Origin: Helicobacteraceae bacterium
GTDB taxonomy: Bacteria; Campylobacterota; Campylobacteria; Campylobacterales; SZUA-545
Direction of reading: 5' to 3'
DNA length: 7,591 bases
Assembly (NCBI GenBank): GCA_031276985.1
Contig: JAISMA010000176.1
Span: 1-7,591 of the forward strand
A program made the translations under genes and the position numbers. The first letter of the stretch is position 1, and each line of letters begins with the position of its first letter. Shown here piece by piece: positions 1-7,470 of this stretch. Below the pieces are notes generated by a model. The model had not been told where the DNA came from, made no database searches, and was given only the letters and a program-made list of their open reading frames with translations.

Positions 1-266
1 AGCTCCAGCGCTTTCACAGCCCGCGCCGCGCGCGAGACGTATTCCAGCGTATCGTCTTCGATCGATCGCCCCGCCGTAACCAGACAAAAGCCCACCGCGC
101 CAGCTTTTGCCGCCGCTTTCGCCTCGTCGCAAATGCGATCGATCGGCTTGGATTTGAACCGCTCGATTTTCGCCTGATAGCGCGCCGATTGCGCGCAAAA
201 ACCGCAGTCTTCGTTGCAACTTCCGCTTGCTATATTGCTGATCGCGCACAAAAAAATCGACTCCAT
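1..266 (-). CDS. bioB: Biotin synthase BioB (N-terminal part, cut by window edge)
   Basis: BioB is a cytoplasmic radical SAM enzyme that inserts sulfur into dethiobiotin, the last step of biotin synthesis. Only the first 88 codons are present. The protein starts MESIFLCAISN and carries the radical SAM cluster motif CNEDCGFC, with Cys17, Cys21 and Cys24 binding the 4Fe-4S cluster. Cys61 in GAVGFCLVTAG sits at the spacing expected for a ligand of the 2Fe-2S sulfur-donor cluster. The ATG at 266 is chosen because a GGAAG ribosome binding site lies just upstream and because BioB of Campylobacter and Helicobacter starts directly at this segment. An in-frame ATG at 290 would add MPRKKGSG, but it overlaps a candidate -10 box and lacks a good ribosome binding site. 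No other biotin gene is visible in the window. The identification is firm; whether the missing remainder is intact is unknown. Confidence 0.94.
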   Translation of the reverse strand, partial: MESIFLCAISNIASGSCNEDCGFCAQSARYQAKIERFKSKPIDRICDEAKAAAKAGAVGFCLVTAGRSIEDDTLEYVSRAARAVKALE

Positions 267-288
267 GCCGCTTCCTTTTTTTCGCGGC

Positions 289-315
289 ATTGTATCCAAT
301 TCGCGCCACTTGCAA
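289..315 (-). promoter_or_regulatory. Candidate promoter of bioB
   Basis: Read on the minus strand, TTGCAA (310-315) and TACAAT (289-294) resemble sigma-70 -35 and -10 boxes with a 15-base spacer, which is shorter than ideal. The boxes lie 23 bases upstream of the chosen bioB start, leaving room for a short leader that contains the ribosome binding site. This is a pattern match only. Confidence 0.3.
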
Positions 316-394
316 GGGATTGTCGTGGAAATAACAGCAATTTCTGTCCGATCGCAAAACGGTACGAAATCCGCAACTTCGCTGTAGATCGCCG

Positions 395-691
395 AATGAT
401 CTTGGAGTGATCTATTCCAACAAAAAAGAGCGCGACAAAGCGATCTGCTGGCTAAAGCAGGCTTGCGATAAGGGAGATACGGAGACCAAAAAGGCGGCGG
501 CTATTAATCTTGGCAATCAATACGCCGAGAAATCCCATTCCGATTACCAAGAGGCGATCAAACGATACGACAAATATCTGGTTAAAGCTCGATCACTGTT
601 TCAAACGGTCGTAGATAAATCCAATCCTAATTTGAAAGCGAATAAGATCGCTAAGGAAGCCCTGCTTGCCCTCGATCGCAATTCAGAATAA
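395..691 (+). pseudogene. C-terminal remnant of a Sel1/TPR-like repeat protein
   Basis: The frame reads NDLGVIYSN, then an AICWLKQACDKGD segment, then AAAINLGNQYAE and a charged helical end finishing in LALDRNSE. The LG-x-x-Y / A-x-x-WL-x-x-AC-x-x-GD rhythm is that of Sel1-like or tetratricopeptide repeats, which form helical-hairpin protein-binding scaffolds. The only start-like codon is a GTG at 407, and its neighbouring GGAG is flush against it, leaving no spacing for initiation. The repeat-like reading already begins upstream at 395, and the frame is open only back to 335 with no proper start. I therefore read this as the 3' end of a longer gene whose front was lost, probably by recombination near 390. 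It ends 27 bases before another start at 718. A short expressed protein from GTG 407 remains possible. The partner or function is not predictable. Confidence 0.45.
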
Positions 692-717
692 GAGCGGCTA
701 AACAAAGGAGAAAGACA

Positions 718-999
718 GTGATTAAGCGAATGGAAGCCTTACTAGCGATCGACAATAATCAATCGCGCCTCTCATCATTCCCGCGCGGAGCGATAGCTTT
801 CGAAGGAAGCGTATATCGCGGAGGGAGGCTAAAATCCAATAACAATTGCCTGTCGCTCTTGTCGTTTCGCTTCTAGCTTTTTCAAACACCAGCGCTTTTG
901 AAGAACGTAATAAATCCATTGTAGTTCCTGCGGCAATCCTTTACGAAAGTAGAGGAAGGCAAAGACAATTTTCGCAAGGCAGTTGTCGTTTGCGGGCGA
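718..999 (+). pseudogene. Broken gene for a secreted, possibly repeat-containing protein
   Basis: A consensus ribosome binding site (AAAGGAG, 704-710) stands 7 bases before GTG 718, so a gene clearly once began here. The frame reads MIKRMEALLAI and then turns into unrelated sequence, stopping at TAG 874-876 after 52 codons. In another frame, from about 846, a hydrophobic run PVALVVSLLAFSNTSAF looks like the rest of a signal peptide with a cleavage site. In the third frame, from about 930, the translation VEEGKDNFRKAVVVCGRL resembles part of a Sel1/TPR repeat. The simplest reading is one secreted repeat protein, paralogous to the remnant upstream, disrupted by an insertion near 776-835 and at least one frameshift. 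It abuts the 3' end of ppk. Assigning the pieces to a single ancestor is inference; the 52-codon frame might instead be a genuine small peptide. Confidence 0.33.
776..835. repeat. Degenerate REP-like interspersed sequence
   Basis: CATTCCCGCG at 776-785 is identical to the front of the inverted-repeat element at 7215-7224, and GCGTATAT occurs later in both. The ends contain CCGCG and CGCGG in inverted orientation. It lies exactly where the reading frame starting at 718 loses sense, which fits an insertion. Only these short matches are shared, so the boundaries are approximate. Confidence 0.3.
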
Positions 1000-3087
1000 T
1001 TAGGCGGCGGTTTTTTTCAAAAACTCCTCGATTGCGGGAGCGATTTTGCTATGCGCCGCGCCCTCTTTGTGCAATTTGGAGACAATCGCCTCAAGCTCGC
1101 TTTGCGCGTCGTATCCGTTTTCGGAACTCGGCGCGTATCGCCCGTCGCTCTTTAGCTCTTTCGCCTGCTTTTTGTCGCCTAGTTGCAACTTTAGCACGTT
1201 TAGCAGCAATCTTGCGATCTCCGCGTCATATACGGGCGTCATTAGCTCGATTCGGCGCGTGAGATTGCGCGGCATCCAATCCGCGCTACTGAAAAACAGT
1301 TGCGGATCGCCGTGCTTAAAGTACAAAATCCGCCCGTGTTCCAAAAACCTGCCAACGATCGACACGACGCGAATGTTCTCGCTCACGCCCTTTACGCCCG
1401 GTAGCAGGCAGCAGATTCCGCGAACGATCAGGGCGATTTTCACGCCCGATTGCGAAGCGCGGTAAAGCGCGGCGATTACGTCTTTATCGACCAACGAGTT
1501 GATTTTGGCGATGATTTCGCCCTCGCTTTTCATCTTTGTTTCGGCGGCGATCAATTCCAGCAAACGCGGCTTGATTTGCGTCGGCGCCATTGCGAGACTG
1601 TGCAATTCGGTGTGTTTGGCAAAGCCCGTGATATGGTGAAAAAACCGCACCGCGTCCTCGCCAATTTTATGATTTGCGGTGAAAAAACTAACGTCGGTAT
1701 AAACCCTAGCCGTGCCGGAGTTGTAGTTGCCCGTCGATAAATGCACGAAATGCTTGAGATCGCCGCCCGCTTCCCTGCGGATTACGTGCGCGATCTTCGC
1801 GTGTATTTTCAGTCCCACCACGCCGTAGATCACGTGCGCGCCCGCGTTTTCCAGCGCCCGCGCCCATTTGAGATTGTTCTCCTCGTCAAATCGCGCCTTT
1901 AGCTCCACGACCGCCGTAACCATTTTGCCCGCTTCCGCCGCCTCGATTAGCGCTTTGACGATTGGCGAATTGCTACCCACGCGATAGAGCGTCATTCTGA
2001 TCGAAAGCACGTTCGGATCGCTCGCCGCCTCCGCGATAAACCGCTCGATCGGACTGAAACTTTCAAACGGCAGTAAAACGACCGCGTCCTGTTTGTCGAT
2101 TACGGCGGCGATCGGCTCTTTGAGATCAAACGGCGGCAAAGCGCGCGGAGGCTGCGTCTCCAAAAGCAGATGTGTAAAACGTTTGTTGCCGATTAACTGC
2201 CAATACGCGCCAAGATTAAGCGGCGTGGTTCTAGCGTAAATATCGTTCGGGCTGACTTTGAGGTGCGATCGCAAAAACGCGAGTAGATCGGGATCGCAGT
2301 TTTGGGCAATCTCCAAACGCACGATTTCGCCCTTCTGCCGAAGCCTTAAACCCTCTTCCAGCACGTCGAGAAAGTCGTCGGCTTCCTCCTCCTCAATCGA
2401 GATGTCGGCGTTGCGCGTTACGCGAAACGGCGCGTGGCTAATCGGCGTAAAACCCGGAAACATATCCTCGATGTGATGATAGACAATCGATTCGATCGGC
2501 GTGAAAGTCCCCGCGTCAATCTCCACGAAACGCGGCAGAACGCGGGGCAGACGGATAAGCCCGTGCCTAATCGGATCGTTTTCGCCCGCCTTGAGCTTGA
2601 CCGCCATCGCAAAGCTAAGGTTGTTCAGGTGCGGAAAAGGGTGCGTGGCGTCGACGGCAATCGGAATCACGACGGGATAAATATGGCTTTCAAAATAGGC
2701 GTTTGCCTTGCGTTTTTGCTGCGCGTTCAGATCGCCGTAGTTTTTAATCGCGATCGAGTGCTTTTCAAGCGCGGCAAACAGTTCCGCGATCTTTTTTTCT
2801 ACGACCGCCACCTCTTTGGAGACGTATTCCCGAATGAGCGTAAGCTGTTCGTACGCGCTAAGCCCGTCGGGACTGCCCGGGCTAACGCGGGCTTTTTCCA
2901 TTACCTTCAATCCCGCGACGCGAATCATATAAAACTCGTCTAAATTCGTGCCGTAAATGGCGACGTATTTAAGCTGCTCCAGCGGCGGATTGCGCGGATT
3001 GGAAGCCTCCTCCAAAACGCGGGTGTTGAAGCGAAGCCAGCTAAGTTCGCGGTTTATGAAATGCTGCGGTTGAAAATGACGGATCAT
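1000..3087 (-). CDS. ppk: Polyphosphate kinase 1
   Basis: PPK1 reversibly transfers the terminal phosphate of ATP to polyphosphate through a phosphohistidine intermediate and usually acts at the inner face of the membrane. The protein has 695 residues, close to the 688 of the E. coli enzyme, and appears complete. The N-terminal region contains FINRELSWLRF (10-20) and NLDEFYMIRVAG (48-59). The catalytic half has YRV (Arg369), ELKARFDEENN (Arg399) and KIHAK (His429), corresponding to E. coli Arg375, Arg405 and the phosphorylated His435. It continues with LSTGNYN (450-456), the SIVGRFLEHGRI segment (His584, matching E. coli His592) and SADWMPRN (601-608). Every key residue expected is present. 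The ATG at 3087 is supported by the family N-terminus beginning only a few residues later; the ribosome binding site is weak (GAGAG, 7 bases before the ATG). The gene diverges from a phosphate-transporter-family gene. No exopolyphosphatase gene is seen in the window. Confidence 0.97.
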   Translation of the reverse strand: MIRHFQPQHFINRELSWLRFNTRVLEEASNPRNPPLEQLKYVAIYGTNLDEFYMIRVAGLKVMEKARVSPGSPDGLSAYEQLTLIREYVSKEVAVVEKKIAELFAALEKHSIAIKNYGDLNAQQKRKANAYFESHIYPVVIPIAVDATHPFPHLNNLSFAMAVKLKAGENDPIRHGLIRLPRVLPRFVEIDAGTFTPIESIVYHHIEDMFPGFTPISHAPFRVTRNADISIEEEEADDFLDVLEEGLRLRQKGEIVRLEIAQNCDPDLLAFLRSHLKVSPNDIYARTTPLNLGAYWQLIGNKRFTHLLLETQPPRALPPFDLKEPIAAVIDKQDAVVLLPFESFSPIERFIAEAASDPNVLSIRMTLYRVGSNSPIVKALIEAAEAGKMVTAVVELKARFDEENNLKWARALENAGAHVIYGVVGLKIHAKIAHVIRREAGGDLKHFVHLSTGNYNSGTARVYTDVSFFTANHKIGEDAVRFFHHITGFAKHTELHSLAMAPTQIKPRLLELIAAETKMKSEGEIIAKINSLVDKDVIAALYRASQSGVKIALIVRGICCLLPGVKGVSENIRVVSIVGRFLEHGRILYFKHGDPQLFFSSADWMPRNLTRRIELMTPVYDAEIARLLLNVLKLQLGDKKQAKELKSDGRYAPSSENGYDAQSELEAIVSKLHKEGAAHSKIAPAIEEFLKKTAA

Positions 3088-3129
3088 GGTTTGACTCTCG
3101 TTTTAGCGTTAAATCGTTCGTTTGATAGC

Positions 3130-3135
3130 ATTCTA
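3130..3135 (-). promoter_or_regulatory. Candidate -10 box of ppk
   Basis: On the minus strand this reads TAGAAT, one mismatch from TATAAT, about 43 bases before the ppk start. No convincing -35 box is seen, which is common for Campylobacterota sigma-70 promoters. The 79-base divergent spacer must also hold the promoter of the transporter gene, but I could not pick one out. Confidence 0.25.
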
Positions 3136-3166
3136 CCTTTATTGCGTTGATATTTAGGATTATTAG

Positions 3167-4873
3167 TTGGAAACTCAAAGCGTTAATTGGTCGTTGGCTC
3201 TGGCGGGACTTGGAATGTTTTTGTTCGGCATGTCGCTACTTGAAAGCGCGATCAAAACCGCCGCGGGAGCGCATTTCAAAACCATGCTCAAAAAGGCGAC
3301 AATCACCGTCCCCAAATCGCTTGCGACGGGCGCGGCAAGCGCGGCGATACTGCAAAGCTCCACGCTTGTTTCGCTGATGGTCGTCGCGTTTCTCGGCGCG
3401 GGCATGATGAACCTCGCAAGCGGCGTCGGCGTGATGATTGGCGCTAATTTCGGCAGCGTGGGCACAAGCTGGATGGTTACGTTGCTTGGATTTAAGTTTA
3501 GCGTCTCAAGCGTCGCCATGCCGATGATCGGCGTCGCGGGGCTTGGATTGTTACTCACAAACTCGCGCAAAAAACTGCGCGCGCTCTTTACGTTGCTCAT
3601 GGGATTTGGTCTGCTTTTTTACGGGCTTGATCTGCTCAAAGAAAGCATGCAGACACTCGCAAACTCCGTCGATTTAAGCAAATATCAAAACTACGGCGCG
3701 TTGGCGTACGTCGCGATCGGCTTGATTTTGACGGTGATTTTGAACTCAAGCGCGGCAAGCATGGCGATCTTTTTAGCCGCCGTTAACGTTGGCGCGGCGA
3801 GTTTCGACGTAGCCGCCGCGCTTGTGATTGGCGCGAACGTCGGCACGACGGGAACAATCGCCATATTAGCCGCCGTGGGATCGCCCGATACGAAGCGCAT
3901 AGCCGCCTCGCACGTCATATTCAACGTCGGCACGGCGATTTTGGCGCTTTGCCTGCTTGCGCACATAAGCTGGCTGATTATCGACGGCTTTGGGCTAAAA
4001 GACGATCCCGTGCTTGCGCTGACGCTTTTTCACACGATCTTTAACGCGATCGGGCTTGCGGTCTTTGGTCCGCTTTCGACGCGCATTAGCGACTTTCTGT
4101 CCAAACGCTTTGTCAAAAAGGGCGCAAAAATCACGCGCCATATCGATTCGGTAAATCCGCAAATGTCGGACGTGGGCGTGGAAGCGCTCAAAAACGAATC
4201 TGGTCATCTGCTTGAAGAGTCGCTGAATTTTTCCTTATATATGCTCAACCTGCCGCCAAACGAAATTTTTCTGCGAAAGCGCAAAATTACCGCCGTCGTC
4301 TATTCGCACCCCGACATCATCGAAATCGACATAGACGCGCACTACGAACGGCTCAAAAAGATCGAAGCCGCCATTTTGGAGTATTCCACGCTGATTGGCG
4401 AAAGAACGCCCGAAGACGAGACGATTGTCAACCGATCGCTTGCCGCCGCGCGCGAGGCGATCTACGCGGCGAAGCTGTTTAAGGACATCAAGCGCAATCT
4501 CGACGAGTTTGCCGCAAGCGACGACGATTTTATGCTCGATCACTACAATCAGGCGCGCGCGCGGGTGGCGCGGCTGGTCAAATATCTACGGCTGTCCATG
4601 CAAACCGACGAGGAGAACGAGAAAAATCTCTCCGCTATGCTCTCCAAGATTCTGACCGAAATTCAAAACGAGGATCGCAGCGCGCTGAACACAATAACGA
4701 GAGCGATCAAAAGCGGCGACGTGGCGCAATCGACTTCGCCGACGTTTATTTCAATCAACCGCGCCGTCGTCAACGCCTCCAAAGCGCTGATCGAATGCGC
4801 GCAACTGCTGTATCTGTCGATCAAGATCGAAAACATCGACGACAACGGCAAAGCAAGCGATGACGAAGAGTAA
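3167..4873 (+). CDS. Na+/phosphate cotransporter-family membrane protein with PhoU-like C-terminal domain
   Basis: This belongs to the NptA/YjbB type of the Na/Pi cotransporter family (inner membrane, sodium-coupled phosphate movement; bacterial members have been linked to uptake or to efflux). The 568 residues contain two homologous membrane halves. The first has GLGMFLFGMSLLE (14-26), the QSST signature (63-66) and GANFGSVGT (92-100). The second has NSSA (193-196) and GANVGTTGT (222-230). Residues from about 335 onward are hydrophilic and helical, as expected for the PhoU-like domain. The TTG start at 3167 is chosen because AGGA (3156-3159) is 7 bases upstream and an in-frame TAG lies immediately before it. 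In the second half the usual Gln of the QSS motif is replaced by Asn193. The gene diverges from ppk and overlaps the following acyltransferase by 14 bases. The family is certain; transport direction and substrate are inferred. Confidence 0.93.
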   Translation: METQSVNWSLALAGLGMFLFGMSLLESAIKTAAGAHFKTMLKKATITVPKSLATGAASAAILQSSTLVSLMVVAFLGAGMMNLASGVGVMIGANFGSVGTSWMVTLLGFKFSVSSVAMPMIGVAGLGLLLTNSRKKLRALFTLLMGFGLLFYGLDLLKESMQTLANSVDLSKYQNYGALAYVAIGLILTVILNSSAASMAIFLAAVNVGAASFDVAAALVIGANVGTTGTIAILAAVGSPDTKRIAASHVIFNVGTAILALCLLAHISWLIIDGFGLKDDPVLALTLFHTIFNAIGLAVFGPLSTRISDFLSKRFVKKGAKITRHIDSVNPQMSDVGVEALKNESGHLLEESLNFSLYMLNLPPNEIFLRKRKITAVVYSHPDIIEIDIDAHYERLKKIEAAILEYSTLIGERTPEDETIVNRSLAAAREAIYAAKLFKDIKRNLDEFAASDDDFMLDHYNQARARVARLVKYLRLSMQTDEENEKNLSAMLSKILTEIQNEDRSALNTITRAIKSGDVAQSTSPTFISINRAVVNASKALIECAQLLYLSIKIENIDDNGKASDDEE

Positions 4874-5765
4874 ATCGCGCAAATATCGCTTTTTGATATG
4901 GGGCGCGAAATGGTTGCCGAAACTACTCGCGGCGCTATCGCTAAAAAACGCGCGGCGTTTGGGCGCGTTTGTAGGCGCGATCGGCTGGTATCTGCCAACG
5001 ACGCACAAGCGCGTAACGCGCAAAAATCTTGAGATATGTTTTCCGCTTTTAAGCGCCAAAGAGCGCGAAAAACTCGCCAAACGAAGCCTGATCGAATCGG
5101 CTAAAACCGCCGCCGAAATGGGCGCGCTGTGCTTGTGGGAGCATAAACGCTGTCTTGAGCTTGTCGCGCAAACCGACAACGAACGGCTTTTGGACGAGGC
5201 GATCGCCGCAAAAAAAGGGGTGATACTGCTTGCGCCGCATTTGGGAAATTGGGAGATGATGCGGCATTTTCTAGCGTCAAAATCCGCCTTTATCGCGTTA
5301 TATGAAGTGCCAAAAATCAAAGAGCTGGAGCCATTGATCGTCGCCACGCGCGAAAAAGCGGGCATGATCTCCGCGCCCGCGAACGCAAAAGGAGCGGCGA
5401 AGCTCTTTAGGGCGCTTGGCAAAGGCGCGGTTACGGCGATTTTGCCCGATACGCAGCCGTCGAAGCGATCGGGCGGCGTTTTCGCGCCGTTGTTTGGCGT
5501 GGAGGCGCTAACCGCGACGTTTTTGCAAAAAGCGGCGCAAAAAACGGGCGCGATCGTCGTTTGCGGCGCGGCGTTGCGTTGCGCGGAAGGCTTTACGCTT
5601 CACTTTCTGGAAGTTGATCAAGCGATATATGATCCCGACGAAAAGGTTGCGGCGGCGGCGGTTAATCGCGCGATCAAAGCCTGTATAAATCTCGATTTGA
5701 CGCAATATATTTGGGAGTATAAACGTTTTCGCGCCCGTCCCGACGGACAAAAGCGGTTTTACTGA
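4860..5765 (+). CDS. Lipid A late acyltransferase, LpxL/HtrB family
   Basis: Enzymes of this family add a secondary fatty acid chain to lipid A (Kdo2-lipid IVA or its product) at the cytoplasmic face of the inner membrane. The protein has 301 residues, the usual size for Campylobacterota members. An N-terminal hydrophobic stretch (about 11-45) probably anchors it. The catalytic HX4(D/E) motif is APHLGNWE, with His127 and Glu132. Further family blocks are ILPDTQPSKRSGG (194-206) with LFGVEALT following, and near the end QYIWEYKRFRARPDG (282-296). The ATG at 4860 lies inside the end of the transporter gene, and no strong ribosome binding site precedes it, so translation is probably coupled to the upstream gene. 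Whether it is the first or second secondary acyltransferase, and which acyl chain it uses, cannot be told from sequence, so no specific symbol is given. Confidence 0.92.
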   Translation: MTKSKSRKYRFLIWGAKWLPKLLAALSLKNARRLGAFVGAIGWYLPTTHKRVTRKNLEICFPLLSAKEREKLAKRSLIESAKTAAEMGALCLWEHKRCLELVAQTDNERLLDEAIAAKKGVILLAPHLGNWEMMRHFLASKSAFIALYEVPKIKELEPLIVATREKAGMISAPANAKGAAKLFRALGKGAVTAILPDTQPSKRSGGVFAPLFGVEALTATFLQKAAQKTGAIVVCGAALRCAEGFTLHFLEVDQAIYDPDEKVAAAAVNRAIKACINLDLTQYIWEYKRFRARPDGQKRFY

Positions 5766-5839
5766 TTTTGACAAATGTTGGCAAGACGTCGAATTTGGCA
5801 AATTGGCGCTACAGTAAACGCGAATTTTAGGAGTTTGTT

Positions 5840-7156
5840 GTGAAAACGCCGTTATTGTCCGCGTTGGTTTTTTGCTTGTGTTTTTGCGCCGCGTCCGCAG
5901 AGCAAAAGCAGTTAATCGATTATGAAAGTATTCCCGCGCTCGGCGAATATACAAAAAAGGAAACGGCGTTAGCAAAACGCTTAAATACCGTTATTAAACG
6001 CTGGAACATTAGCAAATCAAATCAGGCGCTTAGCGCAAGCAATCGGCTTGAATTAAACAAAGCGATTATGGCGTATAACAACGCTTTATCCGAATGCAAA
6101 GATCGCAAAGACGAAGGCGCGTATTACGAATGCAGGAGAGGTCGGGTTGAATGGGGCGCTTACAGCGTTTTGGAGATTTTAGCCAAACACCCAAAAAGAA
6201 AAATCGTAGATCCGTTTCCTACGGCAAAAACCTCGCAAGTTTGCAAACGGATTTTGGATAAAAAACCATTTTTGCATGAGTTTAACGATCGCATCGTAAC
6301 AAACGACGAATATGTGAGAAATTCAAGCACATGGGGGATGCATGTTGCTTGGGGCAAAGCCGAAGTTCCAAGGTATTTCTATAAACTGCTGCCGATCGAC
6401 GCGAATAAGTCCAAATTTAGGCGCGAAATGCAATCGGCGTTGTCCGCTAGGCATAGGGATTCGCATAGATCGCCAATAATATACGCATGGAATAGCTTAG
6501 GAGAGGAGCGGCTGTTTGCGTTTGAGGATATTATATATTTGGATTTGGTATCGCTAAACGGAAACATTCATTATATTTTTTCGCTCGACGAAGAGGAAAA
6601 TTTTTTCGACCAAGCATGCAAGATAGAACGAGAAGTCATAGGCTATAAAAACGACGAAGAAATATGCAAACAAGTCGCGCAAGGCGAATATAAAAAGATC
6701 GCGTCCGCGCCGTTAAGCGCTATCCTCGACGACGAACAACTTAATCGTTTTAACGCCGATTTCAATACGACGGAAAAACGATATTCGGAATATCTTGACT
6801 TTGAGGACAAAGGTTATTTTCTTGATTATAAAAACGAAGGCAAAAAACATATTCTACTCGATCTAGGATACACTCAAGAAGGACGCTGCTCGCATAGCTT
6901 TTTAGGCGTTTATAAACAGGACGAATGGCACAAAATCTATATTGTAAGCGAAGGCGCTAATTACTTTTTTCCGGGTCTTAGCTCTTATTGCGATATAAGC
7001 TCTAAAGAGGAAATAATATCAATCGGTAAAAAGAACTATATTTTAGTTAGCGGCGAAGCGGGCTTAATCGGTTTGCAAGAAATTATCGCCTCCGACAACG
7101 CCAGCGATACTATCGACAGCATCTGCTCTTTCACGCCAATCTATAAATACGAATAG
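5840..7156 (+). CDS. Secreted or periplasmic protein of unknown function
   Basis: I do not recognise a family. The GTG start at 5840 has AGGAG (5829-5833) 6 bases upstream. Residues 1-20 form a signal peptide with a Lys near the start, a hydrophobic core and the cleavage sequence ASA before Glu21, so export through Sec is expected. The residue before each early Cys does not fit a lipobox, making a lipoprotein unlikely. The predicted mature chain has eight cysteines (86, 98, 135, 260, 276, 350, 384, 429), an even number compatible with disulfides, and is rich in charged and aromatic residues without further membrane segments. A stretch around 320-365 (FEDKGYFLDY, GKKHILLDLGY, FLGVYKQDEW) suggests beta strands. 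The gene is more AT-rich than its neighbours: one sampled 60-base row (6541-6600) has 22 G/C, against 35 in a ppk row (1081-1140). It follows the acyltransferase after 74 bases and may have its own promoter. It could be a recent acquisition or simply a less constrained gene. Confidence 0.85.
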   Translation: MKTPLLSALVFCLCFCAASAEQKQLIDYESIPALGEYTKKETALAKRLNTVIKRWNISKSNQALSASNRLELNKAIMAYNNALSECKDRKDEGAYYECRRGRVEWGAYSVLEILAKHPKRKIVDPFPTAKTSQVCKRILDKKPFLHEFNDRIVTNDEYVRNSSTWGMHVAWGKAEVPRYFYKLLPIDANKSKFRREMQSALSARHRDSHRSPIIYAWNSLGEERLFAFEDIIYLDLVSLNGNIHYIFSLDEEENFFDQACKIEREVIGYKNDEEICKQVAQGEYKKIASAPLSAILDDEQLNRFNADFNTTEKRYSEYLDFEDKGYFLDYKNEGKKHILLDLGYTQEGRCSHSFLGVYKQDEWHKIYIVSEGANYFFPGLSSYCDISSKEEIISIGKKNYILVSGEAGLIGLQEIIASDNASDTIDSICSFTPIYKYE

Positions 7157-7210
7157 CGCCGCCCACCCTCCCATCCTCCAACCTAAATTAAAGCCAAATA
7201 TTCCGCATCG

Positions 7211-7300
7211 CCGTCATTCCCGCGCTTTAGCGTATATTGCAAAGAAAGCGGGAGTCCACTCTCCTCCTTCCCGTCGTTCCGCGCGTAGTCGCGGAATTAA
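7211..7300. repeat. REP-like element made of two related hairpin units
   Basis: CCGTCATTCCCGCGC at 7211 and CCGTCGTTCCGCGCG at 7271 are near-copies 60 bases apart, each beginning a hairpin. The first folds TTCCCGC (7217-7223) against GCGGGAG (7248-7254), with an inner CTTT/AAAG pairing. The second is a perfect 7-base stem, TTCCGCG (7277-7283) against CGCGGAA (7290-7296), with a 6-base loop. The lead sequence recurs at 776. This is typical of dispersed extragenic palindromes. Neither hairpin is followed by a T run on either strand, so termination is not the obvious role. Confidence 0.5.
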
Positions 7301-7381
7301 TATAATCATTCGGAAAGAGATATTACGAATAGATCGCAACAGCCTATAAACAGACTTTGTCCGAACGACGTTTAGTTTCTT

Positions 7382-7406
7382 GATTCTGCGACTTACGCGC
7401 AGAATC
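7382..7406. repeat. Perfect 9-base inverted repeat
   Basis: GATTCTGCG (7382-7390) and CGCAGAATC (7398-7406) pair perfectly across the 7-base loop ACTTACG. No T run follows on either strand. It could be another extragenic palindrome or a protein-binding site; the sequence does not decide. Confidence 0.45.
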
Positions 7407-7470
7407 ACGGGAGAACGAGGAACGAATTTGCAAGAGCGCTACGCGATCGGTTTAGGTATGTCCTTCGTTG

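Noticed and set aside
189..410. Plus-strand open frame of 73 codons
   Set aside because: Its first part is antisense to the start of bioB and its ribosome binding site; the rest has no recognisable features.
964..991. Imperfect hairpin (GACAA with TTGTC) just beyond the ppk stop, as its terminator
   Set aside because: The core stem is only 5 bases and no T run follows on the minus strand.
846..1262. Plus-strand open frame of 138 codons starting with a signal-peptide-like stretch
   Set aside because: From about position 1000 onward it runs antisense through the conserved end of ppk and becomes Arg-rich shadow sequence. Only its first part may be meaningful, and that is treated as a fragment of the broken gene at 718.
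4751..5422. Minus-strand open frame of 223 codons
   Set aside because: It lies antisense to the transporter end and the acyltransferase, both of which show conserved family motifs; a shadow frame favoured by GC-rich codons.
5768..5773. Perfect TTGACA just after the acyltransferase stop, as a -35 box for the secreted-protein gene
   Set aside because: No acceptable -10 box is found 15 to 19 bases downstream, so a promoter is not supported by this element alone.
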